A DNA stretch of 64,000 bases, from assembly GCA_009733575.1 (NCBI GenBank), contig ML769582.1, forward strand, positions 62,001-126,000. Reading direction: 5' to 3'. Under the pieces are notes generated by a model. It saw only the letters and a program-made list of their open reading frames with translations. It ran no database searches and was not told where the DNA came from. This DNA comes from Gymnopus androsaceus JB14 (lineage: Eukaryota; Basidiomycota; Agaricomycetes; Agaricales; Omphalotaceae). How positions within the stretch are numbered: the first letter of the stretch is position 1; every line of letters begins with the position of its first letter. The translations under genes and the position numbers were made by a program. Below are positions 10,736 to 21,534 of the stretch, in pieces.

Positions 10736-11801
10736 TGGCACGTCAAACATGTGTGTACAGTTTCTTTGGCTGGTACTTTTCCACTCACTAATGCTTGTTT
10801 AAAAAAAAATCAGTTCAAGAGGGCGACCTTGTCCTTCGTTCATTGGATGGAGATTTGTTTCACGTGCACGAGAGCAATGTCGGAGTCGCTTGTGGAAGCT
10901 TCCCCGGGTTATATCTGAGCACCGACCGTGTTGTCGCCACTACCATCAAATCCTCTATATTGAAGATAGTTCTTCACTTTTTGTATCCCTCCCGACCTCC
11001 TCCCGACCTCAGGGCCGTGTCTTTCGAAACTTTGGCTGAGGTATTCTCGCTTACTCGGGAATGGGAGATGCCTCTTGCCCAAGAGTACTGTAGATTGCAT
11101 TTTCAGTAAGTGTCTCCCTCCTATACTTTGTGGCTTTGCGCTCAAATTACTTTATTCAGCCAGTATGTTGTGGAGCATCCTTTGGCTGTTTTACGACTGG
11201 TAGAGGACTGTACACCTTTACTGGCATCTCTTGTGCCATTCATTGTCAACCTCACCTGCGGCACATTAATGGAGATGGGGGTCTCCCATAGGCTCTGTGT
11301 GCATTGGGTAAGTTGCTCACTCTTTTCGGCTTTGCTTTTACACACTTCCTAATCACAATGTTGCAGGCCAATTTCCGTGAAAAATCTCTGTTCGCAATGC
11401 TCGAAGCTGAAGAGGTGTTGGACAGACATGACAGCTGCGCGGTCTGGAGGAAGGCAGTTAAACCTCACCTCAAAGATAAAGTTCGCGATCACCACCGACA
11501 TCCCACAATTCTTCTAGTGAAGAAGGATCCTACGCAGGTTGATCCGATGAGCTTGTGTGTTCAAGATGTTTTTGAGTCTGCATTGGCGAAGGTTGATCAG
11601 TATTGGAATGCGAGGAGCTCTACCGATATGCACTTCATGGGAAGGGACAATGAGGAAGAGGAGGACGAGGATATGGCTGACGAAATGGAGGATGATGATT
11701 CCAGCCTTGGATTAGAGCCTGATTTCGTTCGTTGCTGCAAAACCCATCTTAAGGACTGGCGAAATGTAGCATTCACAAAGTTGAGTGAAGTTGAATTTTA
11801 A
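10736..11801 (+). CDS. BTB/POZ-domain protein, 4 exons, 296 aa
   Basis: Exons 10,736-10,751, 10,814-11,105, 11,160-11,307 and 11,367-11,801 total 891 nt, exactly 297 codons with the stop. The N-terminal half has BTB features: GDLVLRSLDGDLFHVHESN, then an SSILKIVLHFLYPSRPPPDL strand-helix pattern and FETLAEVFSLTREWEMP, matching the 'L.YTG ... LLVLAKKY' region of POZ folds. An acidic low-complexity stretch and a Cys-containing end (CCKTHLKDWRNVAFTKLSEV) form the C-terminus. No BACK, Kelch or MATH partner is visible. BTB folds commonly mediate dimerisation or Cullin-3 adaptor roles, but neither can be assigned here. A diverged paralogue lies on the opposite strand at 35.7-36.8 kb with identical intron positions, including a 148-nt third exon in both. 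The promoter carries a duplicated element and a strong TATA box. Confidence 0.8.
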
Positions 11802-12442
11802 TATACGGGACCATGGTCCCTTTTCTCTTTCAACTAGTTTTTACTGTGATACTTAAATTTTGGATTGGTTTGTATTGTACTAGTCCCTAATTTTGAAGCT
11901 CGTTATGTTCTTAGTCCAAACTTCTGAGAAACTGGTTCCAACGAATTGGCTCTTAAATTTCACTCATTATATGTATATAGTATCCAGTATCCCATTCCGA
12001 GACATTCAGGGCAATATCTCATTTTTTTCATTATTGAGCTCGCTGTTATATGCAGTGAACTGAAGTTGTGGTACATATTTTCCCAAAACAATCATACCAT
12101 GGAGTATCTTGCATGAATTTTGACAGATTTCACACAGAATCTACGATCTAACACTGAGAACAATATCCGGTGGGTCCGAGAGCTATCCAAAATCATCTTC
12201 GTACCCGCTGAGCCTTGCTGGACGACGATCAATTGACAAAGCGCCTGTTGTCCAACCTGTTCTCACGCTGCCTATGGGTACTCGCAGCTCCTCAAACACA
12301 CCCACACAATGTCCGCCTTCAGAGGTATTCCGAGCTGCGTGAAGGTTTCGAAGTTCAAATTTCAAACGTTTGCACGTAATTAGTTCATTCAGAAATACAG
12401 AAGCAGCAATTTAATACAGAATCTGTCTCTAACAATCAGTGC
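11802..12442. other. Intergenic region
   Basis: AT-rich sequence downstream of the BTB gene and downstream of the convergent MED16 copy. It presumably holds the 3' UTR and polyadenylation signals of both genes. No exon chain is visible. Confidence 0.4.
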
Positions 12443-14217
12443 CTAGGAGTCGATTCTCGCCCAGGAACCACCACAGACGCATCTACGAGCCCAGCTTTTT
12501 TCCCAAACAAGAATCGACCGTGAAGCCATATGGTCTTTCCCATACTCTGTTTTACCCCCACATTGCAAGCAGTTCATACCCCGTGCACGATGTAGCAGTA
12601 GTCCTTTAGACACCACATCTTTGCTTTTATCCTTCTGTAGATGGTCGAGTGGTATGTGGGGCTGACCATCAACCATTTCAAAGGACTTGATGAACAAACG
12701 AGCCTTGTTCAATGCCGGAGACTGGGACATGGAGTTTACAACCTCTCTCAACGGAATTTGCATAGAGGGCGATGGCTGACATGAAGCCAATGCTTTCCGT
12801 ACTTCTGTGTCTATGAAACAAACCATCAACAAGAATTCGAGGTCTAGCGAAAAAACAATCACCATTAAACTCTTGAACAGACTTGAATAGCTTCTCGAGT
12901 ATAGCGTCGAGCCCAGAAACATCAATTCCAGAACATTCGACAAGGTCAAGCAAAACCTCTCTGGAAAGTTGAGCATTTTCCGTGCGAGGCGTCAAACCGG
13001 CCAAGTAGTTTCGGAACTGTTTGACGTGTCCGAGGCTTACACGAAGGTTCTGTAGCGCCGTAGGGTGCACGAGGTGCAGGAACATGGGGGAGTCTAACGC
13101 TCTAGCAATTCTACTCGAGGAAGAAGAATCTGTGTGGATTGCATTGAGTCTAATTTGAGACATACTGGGAAACTCGACGACTCACCAGGGGATTCTGGAT
13201 CGCTAAAGTCAGATGATAGTACACACTCTTTTACGAGCCTCTCCAAAAGGCTCATTATCCAGCTCGACAGGTCGATCATCTGCCAAACGAGGTCTTGGCA
13301 AGGAGCCTCAGTGAAATAGAAGAATAGCCGGAACACAACATTGGCTCACCGGTTTGATATTCTTCTCCGTTGGTACAGTCATTGAAGATAGCGTTGCATG
13401 CGGCTACTGAGACCATGTCGTGTGCGGTGTGCCACTTTGCATCTGCTCTCTCCCTATCGTGAACGTTGGAGCTACGCAAAGCTCTGGACCGGTAGGATTC
13501 TATTGTTAATCCTAGTTCTAGAGCAAAATCTCCGGAGGAATGTCTATCCAAAAGAGTAAACACATGATATAAAACTTGAGCAACTTCGCTCGGAGGCATT
13601 GAAGGTTGCGATAATGCATGTGTAAGGTCGTCCGTTGAACGGTTGGAGATCGTAGCGACGATGAAAGCTAGTGCTAAAGGAGGAATGGAGGTTTCGCTAA
13701 AACTACCCGGGAGTCGAGGAAGTTTCTGTATCGACATCTGAGATGACCAGGGCGACGGAAATATTGCACAGAGAAGATTTTGACCAGGAGAAACGACGGC
13801 ATCAATAGGTACTGCAGTGACGAAAATCAGCTCGAGAACAATGTGAAAAAAAGAACCGTACCTTCTCTTCCTATCCTATGGACAGGCGAAAAAATGGGGG
13901 CAACTTCCCATGTATCGTCGTCCGTCAATTCGGGTCTGTATCACAAAGTCAGCATGGTTTACAGGCATTTTTTCGTTCAAAACTCGCATTTTTAGTACTT
14001 TAAGGTGTCCGATGGTGATTGCCGCCTGTTTCAACTTTCGTCGAGGTTGAGTACCCGAAATATCGTAGATTGAAACGTATAAACCATGGTCGTAGTGTAC
14101 TGGTTTAGAAGGTGTGACGTGTGCCATCCCAGAATCAAAGACACGTATGACTTCCGGTTGAACGGTCTGAGAAGGGATGAGTAAAAGCTGGGTAGAGAGA
14201 TGGTAGATTTTACCCAT
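12443..14217 (-). pseudogene. Mediator subunit 16 (MED16/Sin4) copy, 5'-truncated and probably frameshifted
   Basis: The C-terminal part is typical of fungal MED16, the tail-module subunit of the Mediator coactivator. Its end carries a zinc-ribbon-like pair: NCLQCGGKTEYGKD and then VWEKSWARRCVCGGSW just before the stop at 12,443. Upstream exons give SPMFLHLVHPTALQNLRVSL, DLVWQMIDLSSWIMSLLERL and LLCAIFPSPWSSQMSI, joined by GT-AG introns of about 50-57 nt. The first recognisable segment, IYHLSTQLLLIPSQTVQPEV, normally lies in the middle of the N-terminal beta-propeller. Only about 500 residues are present, against roughly 800-950 in relatives. Just upstream, near 13,935, the frame shifts by one base between FVIQTR and LTDDDTWEVAP with no splice solution that I could find. 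A small unrelated gene begins 68 bases upstream, so the missing half is not nearby. It is likely a broken duplicate. Confidence 0.7.
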
Positions 14218-14284
14218 GATCCTCTTAGACCTCAGCGAATCAGAGAGAACGACATTTTATGGTGTAATGGCTGCGATTAAAGAA

Positions 14285-14592
14285 CTATTGCGAGGTAATT
14301 CTAAATGAGGAATATGTTGAACTGTGAACTGATATTTGAACAGTATAAGCGTACATTTTTCCTCGTTCAGTACGCTCTTCTTGCCATCTCGACCATTTCC
14401 AACGAACGAGCTCGTATAGTCTCTGATCTTGTGGAAGAGCATTTCTGGGATGCGTCTCGTAGAGGTAATACGCGAGAAATCCTGTAAAAGTACCCAGCAC
14501 AGGGTCAAGACCCCTGCAACTATTGTTCAGTATAGTGAAGCAGAGAATTAAAAAGTAGTTTACCGAGAAAGTAAAGCTGGAGGTACTCGCAT
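14285..14592 (-). CDS. Small hypothetical protein with one hydrophobic segment, 87 aa
   Basis: Two exons (14,592-14,564 and 14,519-14,285) joined by a 44-nt GTAAAC...TAG intron give 264 nt, exactly 88 codons with the stop. The protein begins MRVPPALLSRCRGLDPVLG and continues TFTGFLAYYLYETHPR, a short hydrophobic segment that could be a single membrane anchor. A basic amphipathic stretch LYELVRWKWSRWQEERTERG follows. This layout resembles small mitochondrial inner-membrane proteins, but I cannot name the family. The last 20 or so residues (after GKMYAYTVQ) look less constrained, so the native C-terminus may have been replaced. It is divergent with the NAA25 fragment and adjacent to the truncated MED16. 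Confidence 0.55.
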
Positions 14593-14727
14593 TCGTGGTG
14601 GTTCGGAAAGAAAAATGCCGGCAATTTATTTATTTGAATTGGACGGAGAACTTGAAATAATTTTATTCAGTAATTCCGTTTCGTTCCTCTTCTACCTACT
14701 CTTCAATTTGTACGTGTTATTGGATGT

Positions 14728-16012
14728 CAACTGCTTTGGACCGTCAAATTCGTCCAATTTATGGTAAAGGATATTAGTTCTCTTTTATTTGAGCGGATTC
14801 CAATACTACTACTCAGATGCATTGGACACGGGTTCTAACAAGTCAGCAATCCTAGCTTGCAACAAGCTGCTCAAGAAACATCCAAAAAATGCTCTCGTTC
14901 AGGTGATCTCTACCATTATTCTAGTTATTTCTGTTCTCTAATCATTTAAAAACAAAAAAAAAGTCTTTAAAAGCCCTTGCCTTGGTTCGCTCACAAAAGG
15001 TCGAAGAAGCTCTGGCTCTATGCGACGAGGTTTTGGAATCCAAGCCTATCGATGACAGCACTCTCAATGCCATGATGCATGTTCTTCGTGGCCTTGGTCG
15101 ACGTAAGCCGATCTGCACTTTATTATATCTTTATTATTGAACGGTCACAGACAAGGACATGATTATCATGTACGAGGCCGCGTACAAAAAGCAACCAGCC
15201 AATGAGGAACTTGGAGCTCAGACCTTCTTTGCTAATATTCGTGCAAACAACTGGAAATCTGCCCAACAGGTGCGTAATCGTGCTCTTGGATGCTGAATTT
15301 CACTAACCATCAGCTCGTTAGGTCGCATCGAAAATGTTCAAACAATTCCAGGAAGAGCATTATCTGTACTGGAGTGTTATCAGCAGTGTTCTCCAGGTAA
15401 CAGCCCTCAACTCCTTTCTGTTCTGCTGCTTACTCTTTCGTAGTCAAATGACCGCAACACCCCTGCTGAAATGCGGACCTTGCTTTACAAGTTGGCTCTC
15501 CGTCTCATCACATCCTCTTCCACTCCCTCCTATGCTCATCCGGACTGCTTCCATCTTCACCTTACGATTTTGCGTGAGCTTTCTGAATACCACGAAGCCA
15601 TGACATTACTAGAAACTCCAGCCGGACGCAACATCTGTGAAACCAATCTTTCCTGCAATGAAATACGTAGGGATATAATGCTTCTGAGAGGTGCTTTAGA
15701 AGAGGAGGGAAAGCGTGCAGAACAACGCATTGTTGAGAAGAAGTAAGTCGGCATGTCATTTTCGAAATACAGGCTGCTAATTCTTGGTTAAGCGACCGTA
15801 ATTGGCTCGAGTTCCTCTCCGATGATCGAAGGCGTCTTTTCGTCTTTGCAGGACGAACCGTCGAACGACGCAAAAGAGCAGTGTTCCTCAAAACTTTCGA
15901 ATACCTTAGAGCTGTTTACAAAAATTTCTGAACAAGATGGCAAGAAGGATCGGTCGGGCTTGTTGGGTCTGTTGGAACTGGAAAGTCGTGCTCGGAAACA
16001 CGGTGTTTCTAC
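14728..16012 (+). pseudogene. NatB auxiliary subunit (NAA25/Mdm20), 5' part only, fused to an oxidase fragment
   Basis: The first exons read cleanly: MSTALDRQIRPIY, then LDTGSNKSAILACNKLLKKH, EEALALCDEVLESKPIDDST, NEELGAQTFFANIRANNWKS and MFKQFQEEHYLYWSVISSVL, separated by GT-AG introns. These are the N-terminal TPR-like repeats of the auxiliary subunit of the NatB N-terminal acetyltransferase, which anchors the catalytic subunit to ribosomes. DRNWLEFLS appears near 15,800, followed by a frame change before the later family segment [20 protein letters not shown] and RARKHGVST (about 15,925-16,010). Immediately after that, the sequence turns into a flavin oxidase. Only about a third of the usual 900 or more residues are present. 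Confidence 0.75.
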
Positions 16013-17030
16013 GGGTTGGTCTCGATACATTCGGCGCTGGGTCGAGGTGGCGGGATGTGTATGCAGTGCTGAAACCGGAAAACTTGACAACTGTTGGAGG
16101 AAGGGTCGGGGACGTTGGCGTCGGAGGGTTTTTACTTGGAGGTGAGCCCCGCCCGGCCGCCGTCTTCTTGGACCTTGAAAGCTAACGGGGGAGCTGGAAT
16201 ACTAGGCGGGATAGGCTTCTTATCCACCGAGCATGGTTTTGGAAGCGACAGCATTGTAAATTATGAGGTGGTCCTCGGAAATGGATCCATTGTCAATGCT
16301 AATCTCGAGCAACACGCGGACCTTTACTGGGCGTTGAAATTGGGCAGCACCAACTTTGGCGTCGTAACGCGATTCGACATGACCACCTTCCCGCAAGGTG
16401 CAGTCTGGGGCGGTTCGCAGTTCTTTGCGATAAGGGACGCTCCAATACTTCTCGAGCATCTTGTTACGTTCACAAAAAAATTAGCTGAAGATCCCAAGGG
16501 CTTCTTCGGCCTGAGCTTAGCATGGAATCCCGAAGCCAAAGACTACATCATCTGGACGCTTCAGACGCATCTCAAACCCGAGCCCTATCCCGCCCTGTGG
16601 TCCGATTTTGAGCCATTAACGCTGCTCGTAGATATGATGGGTATCAAGAATCTCGTCGATATCCCAGAAGAGTTCCAAGAGGCGGATCCAGGTAAACATG
16701 GCCATAGTCGATGGCTGTCGATGACATACAAAGCCAGTGCACAGTTCCACCTAGACCTTCACGCGAAGGGAGTGGAACTTTTTGAACCATACCACGACCA
16801 TCCCGGAGTTCATTGGGCAGTCTCGATTCAACCTATCCCCGCGAGGCTAGCTTCCGCCGCTGTCAAAAACGGAGGGAACCCGACTTGTTTGCTTGAAGAT
16901 GATGATGATCTATGGGGTAAGCAGTTTGTCTTGTAGGTTATTATTATGCATGGCTAATGATTCACGTTCGGCAGTAATGCTGATCACGACGGACTGGCTG
17001 GACCCAGCTGATGACATTGAAGCTGACACC
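16013..17030 (+). pseudogene. FAD-linked (BBE/PCMH-type) oxidoreductase, internal fragment
   Basis: The segment opens mid-domain with [20 protein letters not shown] and [17 protein letters not shown], the FAD-binding PCMH core. After an intron-like gap it continues with SIVNYEVVLGNGSIVNANLE, DLYWALKLGSTNFGVVTRFD and a long open stretch to LLEDDDDLW at about 16,915. A further exon, VMLITTDWLDPADDIEA, follows. The N-terminus (signal peptide and first half of the FAD domain) is replaced by the NAA25 fragment. The C-terminus, which in the family carries the berberine-bridge segment ending near YNPNG or the equivalent, is replaced after PADDIEA by unrelated sequence. The 280-codon middle exon is intact, so the capture is probably fairly recent, but the gene cannot make a complete enzyme. 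Confidence 0.75.
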
Positions 17031-17144
17031 ACTGGATGTACAGGTGACAGACCATATGAACCTCGTACGTCGTTCGCTTACCATACCTGTATTGAAGCTG
17101 ACGCTGATTGAAATGTATTCAGGAGTGAACAACAGCCGTTATCG

Positions 17145-17310
17145 CAACAGTAGCTGAAGACGAGGATGAGCGCGGAGGCGGTAGGGACCATGATAGAAGA
17201 GAGCGTGGTGGTGACCAAGGAGAAAGATACCGTGACTACGAATCCAGAGGTGAGAGAGGTGGCGAGAGAGGTGAGAGAAGTGGTAGTTATCGCGGAGGAC
17301 ACAACTGTGA
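17145..17310 (+). pseudogene. Arg/Gly/Asp-rich C-terminal fragment
   Basis: One frame reads VAEDEDERGGGRDHDRRERG followed by repeats of RGERGGERGERSG and ends near GHN at a GTGAGT donor. RG/RD-rich tails of this sort occur at the ends of RNA-binding proteins such as initiation factors and splicing factors. There is no preceding RNA-binding domain, and the piece follows directly on the truncated oxidase, so it is probably another orphan gene end. The parent gene is not identifiable. Confidence 0.35.
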
Positions 17311-18115
17311 GTATTCTTGATTCTTTTTCGTGTTCAGAAGACTAATGGCTCGTTGATATAGAATTGACCTCCTACAACAGAGGCCTGGCCTCGCCCTCTT
17401 CCTACGTAGTGTGCATAAATATCGTTTGACTTGAATATCTGAAAATGGGTTTTCATGGTTCATTATCTCTCGATCTCTCTTTGCTATTTAGTTTGGTCTC
17501 TTGTCTCGTAGCTATCGTTTCATTGGAACTTGGATATTTACAGGTTTTCTGTTCTTTTGTTGGTTGCGGAGCGTCCCTTGGATAGCTACTGAAGACTTTA
17601 GACTATAGGATGGGAGGAAGGCGAGTTCTTGAGAGTTGTATCAATGTTGTTATTGATATCTCAGTTAGGCACATAATCATGGTTTAACTGATGGAGTCGG
17701 TGGTCTCCACGCTTGTGAGTAAGCGGGGACATAGCAGCCGGTAAACGATCTAAAATCGGGAAGATCAAAGCGTCTTGTATTGGGCGGAGTGGTAATAAGC
17801 CATTTTGGGAAATTGGGAAGGTCAAAAGGTACTGTACTGCAGAGTGCAGGCTAACAAATGGGAATTAACGTATGCTGTGATGCTCCTTGTATTTGCTTTG
17901 CCAGGCTTGACATCAGCAATTAGCCATTTGGTGGCGTCGATGTCGGTGCAGATGAAACCTCAAACACACATTCTCGATAACATATCTGGAACTTACCGAA
18001 CGCCAATACATTGTACTGCATCCCATTCCTTTCAGCTGGCAAAAAACGAGGCTCTTGATGACTATATGTCATTTACATTTTCTTTTCCCTTTGTACTGTT
18101 CTTTCCGGCTTGCCT
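17311..18115. other. Intergenic region
   Basis: No exon chain is visible. The stretch leads into the duplicated upstream promoter element of the 18.6-kb gene. Short open frames here overlap AT-rich sequence without splice continuity. Confidence 0.35.
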
Positions 18116-18285
18116 CTTTGACCATCACTCATCACGAACTCAGTGAATCGGAATGTGTCATTTTTACAAAGCACTTTCTTTGGTATCTTCTTTGTCGTTG
18201 CTTTGACCATCACTCATCACGAACTCAGTGAATCGGAATGTGTCATTTTTACAAAGCACTTTCTTTGGTATCTTCTTTGTCCGTT
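18116..18285 (+). repeat. 85-bp tandem duplication upstream of the 18.6-kb gene
   Basis: Two head-to-tail copies (18,116-18,200 and 18,201-18,285) are identical except for one extra C at the end of the second. Each carries ACAAAGCACTTTCTTTGG and ends in TTCTTTGT. Downstream, CTTTGTGAAGGCCT occurs twice more (18,301-18,314 and 18,367-18,380), and an ACAAAG lies near 18,407. Near-identity implies a very recent duplication. The position, upstream of a TATA box, parallels both BTB promoters. Confidence 0.9.
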
Positions 18286-18440
18286 GCCCTCTTTGAGACT
18301 CTTTGTGAAGGCCTCTGCTGCACACCCACGTAACACGTTATTCACCTCATTTTCTCGCTTGTTATTCTTTGTGAAGGCCTGTCTCTTGACTTATGTTTGA
18401 ATATCCACAAAGATTCTTTCTTCAAACCTTGGGAGCTAGC

Positions 18441-18448
18441 TATAAAAG
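18441..18448 (+). promoter_or_regulatory. TATA box of the 18.6-kb gene
   Basis: TATAAAAG within GCTATAAAAGC, about 130 nt upstream of a 5'-UTR intron and about 170 nt before the predicted ATG. The same GC(T)ATAAAAGC context occurs upstream of the minus-strand BTB gene. Confidence 0.7.
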
Positions 18449-18616
18449 CTAAGATACGCTTCCTCTTACTTATCTACCCAAAGTCGCATCTTTTCTAACT
18501 CATCTTTTCTAAACTTTGCACCGCGCCTCCTCCCCAAAGCTTCGCAGCAGTCCTCCCATAAGAAAGTATGTCTTAGACGCTATATTGCAATGATGCCCTC
18601 CTCATCCCTGTTTCAG

Positions 18617-20446
18617 ATGAAACAGAAACGCAACCGTGATCAAGTTGACGATGACTTAGACAGTGGCGATGAAACCACCACACCGTCTCCCCGATCTAAG
18701 AAACCTCGCAAAAACACCTCATCCTCTCAACCAAGGACGCCAAAGTCATCTCCATCAAAGACCCCGGGGTCCTCTTCATCAAAAGCAAAATCGTCTGGGT
18801 CTGGTTCTTCACCGTCCAAGAAGGACCCCTTTCATGTGTCAAAAAAATACCTGAAAACAAAAGATGATGAAACCATATTGAATTTCAAGGTGAGCTCCTT
18901 AGCTTCCAGGAATACGAACACTTGATGATTTTTGGTAGTTTTGCATTGAGTTACATGCCCATCTGCTTACGGGGTGTTTCAAATCTGAAGAACTTCCAAC
19001 CTTACCCACTCCTGATGAGATTGAGCAATTGGAGAGCAAGTAAGGAGTCTCTTCTCTACAAAAGTTTTGCTTATAACATTTGAGCTAGGTTTATGTCGAC
19101 CACTAATCCTTATGATGTCCTCCAACAAAAGATGAGCTCCATCAATTCCAAGGATCGCACTCTGACCAAAAAGTTCCGTCAACTCCGAGCCGACTGTGCC
19201 TTGGCTGCCGGAGGGACCTATGCATCCAAGATTGCTTTCGTTCCAGAACACAGTATCCGTGTTATCTTTGGACTATTGAAGGCTTCTGGAATTGAAGAAT
19301 GGAAGCCTGATATTTTGTCCAGTACGCCCGACTCGCTATACAACCAACTTCACCAACATGTTTTCAATAAAACATTAGAAACTACCATCATCAATTTTGG
19401 ATACAGGTGAATCCATTACTTGTGCGCTTCTGTGCTTCAAGTTAAAGCTTATTTACCACACCTCCTAGACACCTTGAAGTCTCTTTTCACCATCTTGAGA
19501 ATACTTTTCTTCTGAACAAGCTGTATCACAACTACGTTTTCTCATACTGGAGAATTTTGTGCAAAAAAGAAGCAACCGAGACAGGTGCAGTCGAGAAGGC
19601 ACTTATGAAGAACAAGGTATACAAACGGCGCATAGATGTGAGTGTCTTGTTGTTTTTTCACTATAAAAACTTAACCAAATTACCTCACAGCGATGCAAGC
19701 TACGAAAGGAGTTTCAAGTCAAGCGTGCATGGCCAACTCGCGCGCAGCACCTTATCTCTGAGCCATCTTGTCATTCAGATGATGAAAACGCGCCTGACGG
19801 TACATTATACATCCTTTCCATGCCCCGTCGAAGCAATAAGGCCACAACCTTCATTCGTGGAGTGGAAGACTTCTTTGACACCACTAACAAGCTGATCAAA
19901 AGACGGAATGCCTACAAACGGATTTCCAGAGTCTCCCATCCCGCCAGGAAGGCTACTGAGCTGGAAGGATTACCTTCACCCAAAGTCGCTCTTGATTGGC
20001 ATGATCCGGACTCATTCAACCAACTTCCAGCCTGCATACGTGCCCTTTATGTGGATGCCCCGATTGCTCTTCCTTTGGAGTCTGTGATGGCTGAGTCAGA
20101 TGGCTGGAAAGATCTGAAAATGTCGGACAAAGAATTCATGGACAAGTATGGGAATGCTGTTCGCGCTCTCTACCAATTCCCTTCGGAGGAGGAGATATAT
20201 GCAATGGAGCATGGTGCTCTTGACGAGGACTCGGAGGCGGAGGAAGACAACGGATATGACTCGGATGACGAAGATGGCAAACACGGGAATGGAGATGAGG
20301 ATGATGTGGACATGGAGGAGGATGAGGAGGACATGGAGGAGGATGAGGAGAACATGGGGGAGGATGAGGATGCTGCAATGGAGGAAGAGGAAGCAGCGGA
20401 GGAAAATGGCGGAGCTGGCGGGCCTGAGCAAATGGATGACAACTAG
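18617..20446 (+). CDS. Hypothetical nuclear-type protein with acidic C-terminal tail, 5 coding exons, 538 aa
   Basis: Coding exons 18,617-18,889, 18,939-19,039, 19,089-19,406, 19,469-19,637 and 19,691-20,446 total 1,617 nt, exactly 539 codons with the stop. A further GTATGT...TTTCAG intron just before the ATG would lie in the 5' UTR, which is why I prefer 18,617 to the ATG at 18,590. The N-terminus has basic clusters (MKQKRNRDQVDDD, RSKKPRKNTSS) resembling a bipartite nuclear signal and a long Ser/Lys/Pro linker. The middle is helical and basic (KDRTLTKKFRQLRADCALAA, KVYKRRIDRCKLRKEFQVKR). The last 80 residues are a Glu/Asp/Met-rich acidic tail. No domain that I know is visible. Perfect frame retention next to decayed genes suggests function, and the promoter design suggests a co-regulated lineage-specific family. 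Confidence 0.75.
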
Positions 20447-21140
20447 GAGTTCTCACTTGCGACTTGCTCTAGTTATCATTTGAAATGTAATTCCTTCTAT
20501 GTCTTTCTAGTTTTCAGCTATCTATGGAGTTTGTGTCAATATAGCAGCGGTGATGAGGGTTTTGACCTCAAGCAATGAGCTACATCTTGCAATAAAATGA
20601 CAACAAAAGTTTTGTGGAGATCATGGTAGTTAGTCTCCCCAGTGAATGTAACATATATACAAAAGACAACTGGTAAATGGTTCTACTCTGACCAGTACTT
20701 AGTGAGCTTATACTTACTCCTTTGCCGGAGACAAAATGTGCTTTAAAAACTCCCCCTATTTCTCTTAAAAAGATGCACAGAGCTCTGGAATCCTGAAAAT
20801 CGGCAGATTTCCAGGTTAAATATTTCTTTGGAGTTTTTTTCCGTGCTTCCAGTAGAGATTTTGGGTACTGAGTGATAAATTCTGGGTCAGACTCGATGTC
20901 GGACATTGTTGAGAAGCGTTGTAAATTGGCGCTGAAATTGATCCGGGTTGTGGAAAACTTGTATTTGACTTTTGCCCGAACCACCATGTTGCCTCCCATG
21001 GCACCCTCCAATAATTCATTCAACTGGTAGCATGGTCTCTGGTTGCTGTATTTGTCTTCCCATACGCCGCGATGGCGCCCGGAAGTGCAGGTATAGCCTC
21101 CAGATGGACTATGGTATCCTCATTGCGAAACTACCGATGG
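20447..21140. other. Region with one unsupported minus-strand open frame
   Basis: The minus strand is open from about 21,020 to 20,580 (beginning MNELLEGAMGGNMVVRAKVK), but I recognise no family and see no supporting splice pattern. It could be a remnant or chance. Otherwise this is the 3' flank of the 18.6-kb gene and the left junction of the fungalysin fragment. Confidence 0.25.
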
Positions 21141-21441
21141 CAATCTACACCTCCAACATGATCCATGATCTTTACTACAGGTAATGTATCCATTAAAGTG
21201 TATCTCATTCAGGTTGCTTACCGTGTTTCAGATATGGCTTCACTGAGCTCGCTGGTAATTTCCAACAATACAACTTTGAACGTGGCGGTCGTGAAAACGA
21301 TGCCGTCATTGCCAATGCTCAGGATGGCTCAGGTTTCAACAACGCCAACTTCATGACTCCTCCTGACGGCCAGAATGGTCGCATACGCACATATGTACCT
21401 CCGGAACACTGCCAACCCGATGGCGACTTCGAAGCTGGTAT
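21141..21441 (+). pseudogene. Fungalysin (M36) catalytic-region fragment, ends before the zinc motif
   Basis: The fragment reads [12 protein letters not shown], then after an intron-like insert [48 protein letters not shown] and DGDFEAGI. In M36 metalloproteases this segment lies immediately before the zinc-binding HExxH helix (DGDLEAGIVIHEL). Here the match ends at DGDFEAGI and turns into unrelated sequence. The same segment, about 95% identical, is the last recognisable part of the longer fungalysin copy at 21.5-23.4 kb, so the two are tandem duplicates of a unit lost at the same place. Confidence 0.85.
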
Positions 21442-21534
21442 CGGACTTCCCCACCTCAGCTTAACAACTACCACTACTACTTATTCTCGTCTCTCCCTTC
21501 ATCTTAACTACTTTTCACCACCTTTCACCCTCAT

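Noticed and set aside
20096..20456. Long antisense open frames rich in Ser, His/Pro or Leu opposite the acidic tail at 20.1-20.45 kb
   Set aside because: They are mirror images of the GAG/GAT-rich codons of the acidic tail and show no splice or motif support.
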